From contig JASLBE010000007.1 in NCBI GenBank assembly GCA_030146705.1, positions 1 through 64,000 of the forward strand: a DNA stretch of 64,000 bases. Direction: 5' to 3'. This DNA is from Tissierellales bacterium. GTDB lineage: Bacteria; Bacillota; Clostridia; Tissierellales; Tissierellaceae. The position numbers were made by a program, and so were the translations under genes. Below, piece after piece: positions 26,105 to 33,830 of this stretch; the first letter of the stretch is position 1, and each line of letters begins with the position of its first letter. The notes under the pieces are model-generated. The model saw only the letters and a program-made list of their open reading frames with translations. It had not been told where the DNA came from and searched no databases.

Positions 26105-26164
26105 AAAACTACCTCCAAAATTAAGTATTATAAGTAAAAGTATAGCATATTTGAATATTGGTAA

Positions 26165-26197
26165 ATAAAAAAAGATTGGACCAGCCAATCTTTTTTA
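26165..26197 (-). terminator. Terminator of DUF1002 gene
   Basis: AAAGATTGG / CCAATCTTT with a five-base loop and a T-run on the minus strand. Confidence 0.8.
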
Positions 26198-26199
26198 TC

Positions 26200-27084
26200 T
26201 TATTTAACTAAATTTTTTATTTTATCAAATATGCCCTTAACAAAGTCTAAAATCTTACTAACAATAGACTTAACCTCATCAGTTTTTTCTCCTAGGTCAT
26301 CAATCTTGTCAGAGATATTCTTAACTTGGTCCTTAATATTTTTGACCTGGTTTTTAATATCTTCAACATTTAAGTCTAGGTTAGATATTTTTTCCATTAG
26401 GCTTGTAATCTTTTCTTTTTGCTCATCAGTTAGGCTTATATTAATGTCCTGTGAGGCATTTTCTATAATTTTCCTAATTTCCTCAGGGTCCTTTATTTTA
26501 TTTTCTACAACCTCTTCCTTGACTACATTAATTATACTACTAGCCTGATCACTACCAATATCTTCAGCCAATTGGCCTGTTGTAGCAATTTCTTCACTAG
26601 CAACCTTTTTCTCTGTTTCCCCAATGGCCTGGCCAGTTGCACCTTCAAAACCCTTAATAATTCCCGTAAGGGCCGCAGTACCAGTAACATTAAAGGGAGC
26701 TGCTACCTTGACATAAGCGTCCTTAACACCAGCAGTAGCCAGGGCCGAAATTAACATATCCTCAGTAACCCAAGTAATATTATAAGTTTCGACAGTAATA
26801 CCTTGGCCCTTTTTTAGGGGCTTAACATAGGAAGAAGACATAGACTTGTAGCCTAGGATTTTCCTATCAACATAGTCCCCTAAATACTTTACCTCTTCAT
26901 CATTATTAGTTTCAATAATAGTTACATCCTTGCCTGGGGCAAAGATACTTAAAATTTTAGACCTTTGGTCACTGTTTAGGTCTTTACCAAGGCTGATAAA
27001 TTCATTGCCACTAGCAAAGACACTTGTATTTAATATGGTTATTAATAGTACTGAACTTACAATACTTTTTAATATTTTCTTCAT
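26200..27084 (-). CDS. Exported DUF1002 family protein
   Basis: 294 residues with a signal peptide (about 1-25, SVFAS). The globular part (about 26-170) carries family-like ITVETYNITWVTEDMLISALATAGVKDAYVKVAAP segments, split here by position 95-130. The last 90 residues are heptad-like with NIKDQVKNISDKIDDL, a coiled coil or amphipathic tail. DUF1002 proteins (YpuA type) are of unknown role, linked to the cell surface. Not obviously in an operon with the genes on either side. Confidence 0.8.
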   Translation of the reverse strand: MKKILKSIVSSVLLITILNTSVFASGNEFISLGKDLNSDQRSKILSIFAPGKDVTIIETNNDEEVKYLGDYVDRKILGYKSMSSSYVKPLKKGQGITVETYNITWVTEDMLISALATAGVKDAYVKVAAPFNVTGTAALTGIIKGFEGATGQAIGETEKKVASEEIATTGQLAEDIGSDQASSIINVVKEEVVENKIKDPEEIRKIIENASQDINISLTDEQKEKITSLMEKISNLDLNVEDIKNQVKNIKDQVKNISDKIDDLGEKTDEVKSIVSKILDFVKGIFDKIKNLVK

Positions 27085-27142
27085 TAAATCCCTCCTAATA
27101 GTTAGAATATAAGAAAAATATTAATAACTAGTAAAAAAATTA

Positions 27143-27646
27143 TTAATATATTCTTAAACTTTCCATATGCTTTTTTAACCTAGTAAGGGCCAGCCTTATA
27201 TCCTCCTCAAAGACAGTGGCCTTTCCAAGCTCCAAAAAATATTTAAAACTTTCATCATAATAGGAATTCAAAAAATTCTTATCATCTAAAAATAAGATAT
27301 CCTCTAAGTTAGAAAGCCTGTCGGCAAGCTTGATTAGCCTGGCTTTTTGGCACTGGCTAACCTTATAAATATAGGAGCTTATTTCATAAGCCTCATCCTT
27401 GGTTAAAATTTCTACTATTTTTAATACCCTAGGATTACTGTAATAAATAATCTCCTCCTTAGTGGCATTAGTATCTTCTAAGAGGTCATGGAAAAGCCCT
27501 CCTAAGATAGTATCCTCATCATTTATATTTTTATTTCTTAAAATCTCCACAACCCTAAGAGGGTGGGTAATATAGGCTGGACCGTGCTTCCTAAATTGGC
27601 CCTTGTGCTTATCTTTGGCAAAGGACAAGGCCTTATTATAATCCAT
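27143..27646 (-). CDS. Small HD-domain hydrolase, RelA/SpoT-hydrolase (MESH1)-like
   Basis: 167-residue protein made only of an HD domain. His28 (YITHPLRV), His53-Asp54 with Glu57-Asp58 (GLFHDLLEDT) and a late KLADRLSNL are the metal and catalytic positions of (p)ppGpp hydrolases. No synthetase, TGS or ACT domain follows, so it would be a small alarmone hydrolase if active. Last gene of a four-gene minus-strand operon; one base separates it from the GNAT gene. Confidence 0.8.
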   Translation of the reverse strand: MDYNKALSFAKDKHKGQFRKHGPAYITHPLRVVEILRNKNINDEDTILGGLFHDLLEDTNATKEEIIYYSNPRVLKIVEILTKDEAYEISSYIYKVSQCQKARLIKLADRLSNLEDILFLDDKNFLNSYYDESFKYFLELGKATVFEEDIRLALTRLKKHMESLRIY

Positions 27647-27647
27647 A

Positions 27648-28085
27648 TTACAACTCCTTTATTAAAAATTCACTAGACCCTAGGCCAGTAAAACCTAGCC
27701 CCTTATAGAAACCATAGGCAGGTGTTGTTTTTTCAGTCATTAAGATAAGGTTGGTCAGGTCTTCCTTTTTTTTATCAGCCTCAATAAATTTAAGAAGAAG
27801 TCTACCGTAACCCTTCTTTTGGTAGTCAGGGTCTATACAAAATTGGTCAATATAGTACTCATAGCCAGGAATCCAAGGTTTTTTATAGCCCAGGCTAAAT
27901 CCAATAAGCCTAGACCCAATATAAAGGTCATAGCCTAGAAAATTATTTAAGGAAAAATACTTACTAAAATAAGACCTTAGGTCCATAAAATCTTCCTCTA
28001 TAAACCAAGGGGCCTGGCTAAAGACTTTTTTATACAGGCCTACATAGGCATTTATATTTTTAGCTTCCATTTTTTTAATTTCCAT
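27648..28085 (-). CDS. GNAT family N-acetyltransferase
   Basis: 145-residue acetyl-CoA-dependent acetyltransferase. The acetyl-CoA loop is DPDYQKKGYGRLLLKF, and the C-terminal beta strand region TPAYGFYKGLGFTGLGS is typical. Substrate unknown. Third gene of the operon, directly before the HD hydrolase. Confidence 0.82.
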   Translation of the reverse strand: MEIKKMEAKNINAYVGLYKKVFSQAPWFIEEDFMDLRSYFSKYFSLNNFLGYDLYIGSRLIGFSLGYKKPWIPGYEYYIDQFCIDPDYQKKGYGRLLLKFIEADKKKEDLTNLILMTEKTTPAYGFYKGLGFTGLGSSEFLIKEL

Positions 28086-28102
28086 AAAATCCTCCGTTAT
28101 AG

Positions 28103-28723
28103 CTACCTATACCTTAGGTAAATTCTCATAGAGTCCAGGATACTAATTATCATAATCTTTTCAGAAAGGCTGAAGGGTTCATTAGACTTGTTGTAGCTAG
28201 TTAAAGAAAAGTTAAAAAGGCTCCTAAGAAGGGCCTTGGCATAATCAAACCTTTCATCACTAGTCATTTGGCTAGGGTCCAGCCCCTTATCTCCCGTATT
28301 AGACAGGAGGTTTAAATAGCTGTAGTCTTTCTCAGTTATACTCTTAGCATCTTGGATATTTAACCTAACATACTTATAAAGTGAGTCTAAGGCATAGGCA
28401 AGCTCTATGGGCCTAATGAGATCTAGGCTATTTTCCAACCCATTTAAGGCCCTTATAAAATTAAGCTTGTCAGTATAGTCATTAAATTTAGATTCTTTTT
28501 TAAAACTATCAATAGATTTTTTAAGCTCCCTACAATATTTTTTACTTTCCTTGTCTAAAAGGGCTATTTTAAGGACCTTTAGTTTTTCTTCTAAAAAATT
28601 AATCCTGTCCATATAGACCTCCATAGACCTAGTATTTTCTTCTAGTTCAAAGGAAGTTTTTAGTTCCTCAAACTCATCAAACATACCTAATATTTTTTCT
28701 AAAATCATATTTTTATTATCCAT
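28103..28723 (-). CDS. Helical protein of unknown function
   Basis: I do not recognise this 206-residue protein. It is strongly charged and predicted almost wholly helical, with a probable coiled coil in residues about 1-75. No signal peptide, membrane helix or catalytic motif. It sits 11 bases after the Mrr-like nuclease gene and 17 bases before the GNAT gene, so it is part of their operon. Confidence 0.6.
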   Translation of the reverse strand: MDNKNMILEKILGMFDEFEELKTSFELEENTRSMEVYMDRINFLEEKLKVLKIALLDKESKKYCRELKKSIDSFKKESKFNDYTDKLNFIRALNGLENSLDLIRPIELAYALDSLYKYVRLNIQDAKSITEKDYSYLNLLSNTGDKGLDPSQMTSDERFDYAKALLRSLFNFSLTSYNKSNEPFSLSEKIMIISILDSMRIYLRYR

Positions 28724-28734
28724 AATCTTCCTCC

Positions 28735-29310
28735 TTAAGAGAAAATTTCCTTCCTAATTTTACTAGCTAGCCTAGTAGCAACAAGCTCATATAGGCCACT
28801 AGTTTCAGGAAAAGACCTAGTATAGGACCTATTGCCCCAGTTTTTAATATCATCTAGGTCAATTAATTCAATATTTAGTTTGCTGGCCAAGGCTATGGCA
28901 GACTTAGTATAGTAGTTGGTAGCAATTACAACGGGAATTTTCCCAAAATAATGGGCCCCAGCATAAATTTCTTGAACAGCAGATATTCCAACACTACTGG
29001 TATAATTTTTTAACTGGACAGCATACTTGTCTTCTAAAAATAAGTCTACCCCAAAGTCATAGGAAGAACTTGTTTTACTCGCCTTAAAGCCTAAATTTTT
29101 AAGTTGCTTTTCTACATAGGCTTCAAATTGGTAGCCATCTAAGGTCCTTATGTAACTTAGGTTCATAAAATTACTTTTGGTTAAGTTACGAATTTCAAGT
29201 TTTTTATAAAGCTTAAATAAAATATTAATAAGAAATATTAACAATATAAAAAAAAGAAAGGTCTTATAGTAGCTAAAAAAGCAATTTAAAATAAAATTTA
29301 TTTGCTCCAA
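28735..29310 (-). CDS. Membrane-tethered restriction endonuclease-like (Mrr_cat) protein
   Basis: 191 residues. One N-terminal transmembrane helix (about 15-32) is followed by a nuclease fold of the Mrr type: start motif LDGYQFEAYVEKQLKNLGF, metal-binding Asp in SYDFGVDLFLED, and QLKNY as the QxK motif. The C-terminal region VVIATNYYTKSAIALASKLNIELID is also typical. Such proteins are likely DNA nucleases at the membrane; targets are unknown. First gene of the four-gene minus operon. Confidence 0.75.
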   Translation of the reverse strand: MEQINFILNCFFSYYKTFLFFILLIFLINILFKLYKKLEIRNLTKSNFMNLSYIRTLDGYQFEAYVEKQLKNLGFKASKTSSSYDFGVDLFLEDKYAVQLKNYTSSVGISAVQEIYAGAHYFGKIPVVIATNYYTKSAIALASKLNIELIDLDDIKNWGNRSYTRSFPETSGLYELVATRLASKIRKEIFS

Positions 29311-29412
29311 ACTTTCACCACCTTAACTACATTATATCCTATACTCAGGACTTTATAAATTCAAGTTTTAGAAACAGAAAAATATAAAAATAGAAAATTT
29401 TCTAAAAAAAGC

Positions 29413-29441
29413 TTTACATTTAAAAAAAACCATAGTATAAT
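29413..29441 (+). promoter_or_regulatory. Sigma-A promoter of T-box transcript
   Basis: TTTACA, exactly 17-bp spacer, TATAAT. Confidence 0.75.
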
Positions 29442-29494
29442 TGCAAACAATATAAAAAAAGGTTATGCGGGAAAGGGATATATAAATTCTAATT

Positions 29495-29658
29495 ACAGAG
29501 AGCTGGATAAGGTGAGAGCCAGTATTGTGGTTATATATCAAATCACTCCTAAAACTTCTCTTTCGATATGTAGATAGGGACGGCTAGCACCGTTAAAAGC
29601 ATAGAGAAACAATTAGAGTGGTACCGCGAAACTTCGCCTCTATGAGGTGGAGTTTTTT
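29495..29658 (+). promoter_or_regulatory. T-box leader of transporter-amidohydrolase operon
   Basis: Stem I opens ACAGAGAGCTGG. The T-box AGAGTGGTACCGCG is exact, and a terminator (AACTTCGCCTC / GAGGTGGAGTT plus six T) ends it. In the specifier region, TCAAATCACTCC aligns best with AUC (Ile) as the triplet after the GAA-like element, but the GAA is CAA here so the assignment is tentative. The 29311-29412 stretch shows nothing else. Confidence 0.88.
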
Positions 29659-29692
29659 GCTTTTTAAATATAATAAAAAAGGAGGAATATTT

Positions 29693-30877
29693 ATGAGTTC
29701 AGCAAACGCTTTGGTAGTAGTACTTTTAATATTAGCAGTAGGAGACTATATATCAGTCAAGACTAAGTCGCTAATATCAGCTATGCTTACATCATCAGTA
29801 ATACTTCTTGTAGGATTTTGGACCAAGCTTCCAGTAACCCTATTTGAAGATGCTGGGCTATTAAAAATAGGCGGATTATTAATGCCATTTTTAATAGTGA
29901 ACATGGGAACACTTTTAAGTGTTGAAGATTTAAAAAGAGAGTGGAAAACAGTAGTAATTGCACTAGGGGCTGTAGTAGGAATTGGAGTGTCACTGGTACT
30001 CCTAGGTAGTCCTCTTGTGGGAAGAGAGTATGCAATAGCAGCAGCACCACCTATATCTGGTGGAGTAGTTGCAGCAATAATAATGGGTGAAAGGGCAGCA
30101 GCCCTTGGAATGGAAAGTATGTTTTTATTTGTAACCCTACTAGTAGTAATGCAGAAATTCTTTGGAATGCCTATAGCATCTGCTCTTTTAAAGAAAGAAG
30201 CTAGGAGGGTTTTGGGAGAAATGCCAAGCTCAGAAGCAGTTAGGCTGGAAACAGTAAACCTACAGACCCATAGTGAAGCTGTAGTTGAAACAAGGAAAAA
30301 AAGATTACCCTTAGAGTTTCCTGAAAATTTACAAACTTCATACATATTAATGGCGAAAATGGGAGTTGTCGTATTTTTGGCCTTTAAAGTTGAAGCTATA
30401 ACTAAATTAAATGTGTATGTAGCCAGTTTGTTTTTAGGAGTAATTTTCAAGGAATTAGGATTTTTAGAAGATGGAATAATGACTAAGGCCAATTCTTTTG
30501 GCTTGGGAATGATATCTTTAATGGCTGTTGTTTTTAATAGTACCAGTACAGCAACACCACAGGTTTTGAAGCAATTAATAGCACCAATATTAATCTGTTT
30601 ATCAGTAGCAGTAGTTGGAATAGTAATATTTTCAGCTGTAATAGGAAAATTTCTTAACTATTCAAAAGAAATGTCTATATCAATAGGACTTTCGGCCTTA
30701 TTTGGTTTTCCAGCTACCTTTGTCTTGTCATCAGAAGTATCTAATGCAGTTGGTAATAGCCAGGAAGAAAAAGACTATATACTTTCACAAATAATGCCTA
30801 AAATGCTAGTATCTGGTTTTGTTACAGTTACAATAGCATCAGTATTGTTAGCAAGTGTAATGGTAAATATGTTATAA
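29693..30877 (+). CDS. Multi-pass membrane transporter-like protein under T-box control
   Basis: 394 residues with about ten to eleven hydrophobic helices. The frame stays open upstream into the T-box, but AAGGAGGAATATTT precedes the ATG at 29693, which is the start. A conserved-looking AAAPPISGGVVAAIIMGERAAA segment lies near residue 115, and a glycine-rich ATFVLSSEVSNAVG region near 345. It looks like a secondary ion-coupled carrier, distantly GltS-like, but I cannot name the family. Position before an amidohydrolase and behind a T-box suggests uptake of an amino-acid conjugate or dipeptide. Confidence 0.65.
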   Translation: MSSANALVVVLLILAVGDYISVKTKSLISAMLTSSVILLVGFWTKLPVTLFEDAGLLKIGGLLMPFLIVNMGTLLSVEDLKREWKTVVIALGAVVGIGVSLVLLGSPLVGREYAIAAAPPISGGVVAAIIMGERAAALGMESMFLFVTLLVVMQKFFGMPIASALLKKEARRVLGEMPSSEAVRLETVNLQTHSEAVVETRKKRLPLEFPENLQTSYILMAKMGVVVFLAFKVEAITKLNVYVASLFLGVIFKELGFLEDGIMTKANSFGLGMISLMAVVFNSTSTATPQVLKQLIAPILICLSVAVVGIVIFSAVIGKFLNYSKEMSISIGLSALFGFPATFVLSSEVSNAVGNSQEEKDYILSQIMPKMLVSGFVTVTIASVLLASVMVNML

Positions 30878-30909
30878 ATTAATTTTTAATAAATAGGAGG
30901 AGTGGTTTT

Positions 30910-32076
30910 ATGAAAACATTATATAAAAATTGTATGTTAATAGATGGAACAGGAAGGGAAGCAGTTAAGACATCTTTTTTAGTTGAAGATGGTAGGTTTG
31001 TAGCTTTTGGAGATGATTTAGCGGGAGATAAGGTTGTTGACCTAGAGGGAAAATATGTTATGCCAGGCTTAATAAACGCCCATGTTCATATAACTATGGA
31101 GCCTGTTGGCAACCCCCATATGTTATTTAAAACAGAATCTGACTCCAGGACTATTTTAAGAGGGGTTAAAAACCTTAGAAAGCATTTAGAATCAGGAACT
31201 ACCTACCTAAGAGACTTGGGTACTGGAAGTGGAATGGATATTGAACTTAAAAGGGCAGTGGCTGAGGGCTTTATTGATGGTCCAGAGTTTAAGTCTGCTG
31301 GTAGGGTAGTAACTATGACAGGGGGCCATGGTTGGTTTATTGGTAGAGAGGCAGATGGGCCTGATGAAACTAGAAAGGCAGCTAGAGAACAGCTTAGGGC
31401 TGGGGCAGATGTAATTAAGATAATGGCTACTGGTGGAGTTATGACCTCTGGGGTTGAGCCAGGATCACCACAGCTTTCTATGGAAGAAATGGCTGCAGCA
31501 GTTGAAGAAGCCCATAAGGCTGGCAAGAAAACAGCCTCCCATGCCCAAGGGAATACGGGAATCAAAAATGCAATTATGGCAGGTATAGACTCTATTGAAC
31601 ACGGTATATTTTTAGATGAAGAGGCAGTGGATATGATGTTAGAAAGGGGAACCTACCTAGTGCCTACCCTAGTTGCTCCTTACCATATAGTTAAAAATGG
31701 TGTAGAGGCTGGAGTTAAGCAGGACGCCTATGACAAGGCTAAATCTATAATGGATGTCCATGTTAGGAGCTTTAAATTAGCCTATGAAAAGGGTGTTAAG
31801 ATTGCTATGGGTACAGATGCAGGAACTCCTTTTAACCTACATGATATGGATTGGTTAGAGCTTAAGTTAATGAGAGATGCTGGAATGGATCCTATGGATG
31901 TTTTAGTAGCTGCTACTAGAAATTCCGCAGATCTTTTAGATATCTTAGATGAATATGGAACCCTAGAAGAAAATAAGTTTGCAGACTTTTTAGTCCTAGA
32001 TGAAAATCCTTTAGAAGATGTTGAAACTTTAAGTAGGGTGAGAAATGTTTACAAAAAAGGTAGACAGGTAAAATAA
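30910..32076 (+). CDS. Amidohydrolase family protein (imidazolonepropionase/prolidase-like)
   Basis: 388-residue metal-dependent hydrolase. Metal motif LINAHVHITME near residue 55, a metal-bridging Lys in DVIKIMATGG near 174, His residues in TASHAQGN and IEHGIF, and catalytic Asp in MGTDAGTPF near 300. The SGVEPGSPQLS loop resembles the Xaa-Pro/Xaa-Arg dipeptidase branch of the superfamily. It is the second gene of the T-box operon, 33 bases after the transporter, so it probably releases an amino acid from an imported compound. Confidence 0.8.
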   Translation: MKTLYKNCMLIDGTGREAVKTSFLVEDGRFVAFGDDLAGDKVVDLEGKYVMPGLINAHVHITMEPVGNPHMLFKTESDSRTILRGVKNLRKHLESGTTYLRDLGTGSGMDIELKRAVAEGFIDGPEFKSAGRVVTMTGGHGWFIGREADGPDETRKAAREQLRAGADVIKIMATGGVMTSGVEPGSPQLSMEEMAAAVEEAHKAGKKTASHAQGNTGIKNAIMAGIDSIEHGIFLDEEAVDMMLERGTYLVPTLVAPYHIVKNGVEAGVKQDAYDKAKSIMDVHVRSFKLAYEKGVKIAMGTDAGTPFNLHDMDWLELKLMRDAGMDPMDVLVAATRNSADLLDILDEYGTLEENKFADFLVLDENPLEDVETLSRVRNVYKKGRQVK

Positions 32077-32080
32077 AATA

Positions 32081-32111
32081 AAAAAAATGTCCTAGCCAGG
32101 ACATTTTTTTT
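32081..32111. terminator. Terminator after amidohydrolase gene
   Basis: AAAAAAATGTCCT / AGGACATTTTTTT stem, able to act for the convergent flavodoxin gene as well. Confidence 0.85.
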
Positions 32112-32598
32112 ATTTTTTAACTATATTGTACCAATTTTGAAAGTCTTCTAAGTTAAATTCTTGGCCAAACATTTTTCCCGGCCTTAGATTATAGTCTTCC
32201 TTAAGTAGGTTTTTTAAATATTTTTCTACATAGTCTATTTTACTACCACCTGAGGTTGCAAAGGTTGCTAGAGTTTTCCCCTTAAGGTCATATTTTTCTA
32301 GGAAGCTTAAAATTACCCTGGGGCAAATCCCCCACCAAATAGGAAAACCAATTAAGACAGTTGAGTAGTGAGATAGGTCCATACCTATGTCGACTATGTC
32401 TGGCCTGGAAGTTTCATCCTGCATTTCAAGAGAGCTTCTACTAGACTTGTTTTTCCAGTTTAAATCCTCCATAGTATAGGGAAGGCTTGGCTGGATTTCT
32501 ACAAGGTCACAAGCTAAATTTTTAGCAATATTTTTAGCAATAGTTTCAGTTGTCCCCCCACAAGAAAAATAAGCAACTAGGGTTTTATCTTTTGCCAT
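32110..32598 (-). CDS. Flavodoxin family protein
   Basis: 162-residue FMN-binding protein. FMN phosphate loop AYFSCGGTTETIAKNIA at the N-terminus, and FPIWWGICPRVILSFLE with ATFATSGGSK near residue 110 form the isoalloxazine-binding loops. AAGGAG is eight bases before the ATG at 32598, preferred over the upstream GTG. It diverges from an Old Yellow Enzyme gene, sharing a control region. Confidence 0.85.
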   Translation of the reverse strand: MAKDKTLVAYFSCGGTTETIAKNIAKNLACDLVEIQPSLPYTMEDLNWKNKSSRSSLEMQDETSRPDIVDIGMDLSHYSTVLIGFPIWWGICPRVILSFLEKYDLKGKTLATFATSGGSKIDYVEKYLKNLLKEDYNLRPGKMFGQEFNLEDFQNWYNIVKK

Positions 32599-32671
32599 AA
32601 GAAACACTCCTTTTATATAAAAATGAACCTAGGAAAATTCGAATTATTCACAATAAATATAATAATACTCT

Positions 32672-32689
32672 TCTTGCAAAAGTGCAAGA
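32672..32689. promoter_or_regulatory. Inverted repeat between flavodoxin and OYE genes (operator candidate)
   Basis: TCTTGCA, four bases, TGCAAGA: a perfect seven-bp dyad located in the 141-bp divergent control region. No regulator gene is adjacent. Confidence 0.4.
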
Positions 32690-32739
32690 TATGTTTATAG
32701 TTTAAGATATAAGGTAAAATTCTAGTAGAGGTGATAGGA

Positions 32740-33786
32740 ATGAACTCTTTAAAGGAGTATAGGTTAAAAGATTTAAGTTTAAGGAATAAGATAGTTATGC
32801 CACCAATGTGTATGTATGTTGCTGACAGTGATGGTTATGTTAATGACTTTCATAAGGTCCACTACACTAGTAGGGCCCTAGGTGGAGTTGGGCTGATTAT
32901 ACTTGAGGCAACAGCAGTTGAACCAAGAGGGAGGATTAGTGATAAGGACCTGGGAATTTGGGATGAAAAACAGATACCAGGCCTAAGGTCTCTTGTAGAG
33001 TTGGGCCACCAATATGGTGGAAAGATGGGAATCCAACTTGCCCATGCAGGCAGGAAGTGCCAGGCAGAAACAGACTTTACAGTTGCACCATCAAGTTTAA
33101 GCTTTAGTGAAGAGTATAGGCTACCAAAGGAACTTACAAAGGATGAGATCAAAGGGGTTATAGAAAGTTTTAAAATGGCAGCTAAAAGGGCCGATGAGGC
33201 TGGATTTGACCTAATAGAAATCCATGCTGCCCATGGTTATTTAATCCATGAATTCCTATCCCCCCTATCTAATAAGAGGCTGGATGCCTATGGGGGAAGC
33301 TTGGAAAATAGGCTTAGGTTTTTAAGGGAAATCTTAAGTGAGGTAAAAAAAGTTTGGCCAAGCAACAAGCCAATTTCTCTTAGGGTTTCTGCTACAGACT
33401 ATTTAGATGGTGGCCTAGATGGAGAAGAAATGGTAAGGATTATAAGGGCTGTTAAACCCTTTATAGACCTTGTCCATGTTTCAACTGGAGGCCTTCTACC
33501 AGCAGAAATTAAACTATTTGAGGGCTACCAAGTTTACTATGCTGAAAAAATAAGGAAGGAATGTGAAATCCCTACAATTGCAGTTGGGCTTATTAATGAC
33601 CTTTCTATGGTAGAGGATATTTTAAATAAGGGGAAGGCTGACCTAGTTGCCCTAGGGAGAAAGCTTTTACGGGACCCACATTTTATAAATAATGAAATTT
33701 ATAAAGCCAAGTATAAGTATGATTTTCCAGAACCCTATAGGGAAGCCTATAAATATAGGTCTTTTGATAAACTGAAGAATATATAA
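32740..33786 (+). CDS. NADH:flavin oxidoreductase, Old Yellow Enzyme (YqjM-like)
   Basis: 348-residue FMN TIM-barrel ene-reductase. Cys24 and Tyr26 in MPPMCMYVADSDG match the YqjM subgroup, QLAHAGRK and HAAHGYLIHEFLSPLSNKR carry the substrate-binding His pair, and VALGRKLLRDPHF closes the phosphate site. The chosen ATG follows GAGGTGAT, three codons inside the longest frame. Physiological substrate unknown; the neighbouring aldehyde dehydrogenase may act in the same detoxification route. Confidence 0.9.
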   Translation: MNSLKEYRLKDLSLRNKIVMPPMCMYVADSDGYVNDFHKVHYTSRALGGVGLIILEATAVEPRGRISDKDLGIWDEKQIPGLRSLVELGHQYGGKMGIQLAHAGRKCQAETDFTVAPSSLSFSEEYRLPKELTKDEIKGVIESFKMAAKRADEAGFDLIEIHAAHGYLIHEFLSPLSNKRLDAYGGSLENRLRFLREILSEVKKVWPSNKPISLRVSATDYLDGGLDGEEMVRIIRAVKPFIDLVHVSTGGLLPAEIKLFEGYQVYYAEKIRKECEIPTIAVGLINDLSMVEDILNKGKADLVALGRKLLRDPHFINNEIYKAKYKYDFPEPYREAYKYRSFDKLKNI

Positions 33787-33810
33787 TAAAATCCTCCTAG
33801 GAGGATTTTA
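33787..33810 (+). terminator. Hairpin between OYE and ALDH genes
   Basis: Stem TAAAATCCTCC / GGAGGATTTTA with a short T-run. It may only partly terminate. Confidence 0.5.
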
Positions 33811-33830
33811 TTACTTAAGGAGTTGAAAAC

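Noticed and set aside
29618..29692. Upstream extension of the T-box-controlled transporter
   Set aside because: The extra codons translate the T-box (TGGTACCGCG) and its terminator; AAGGAGG places the start at 29693.
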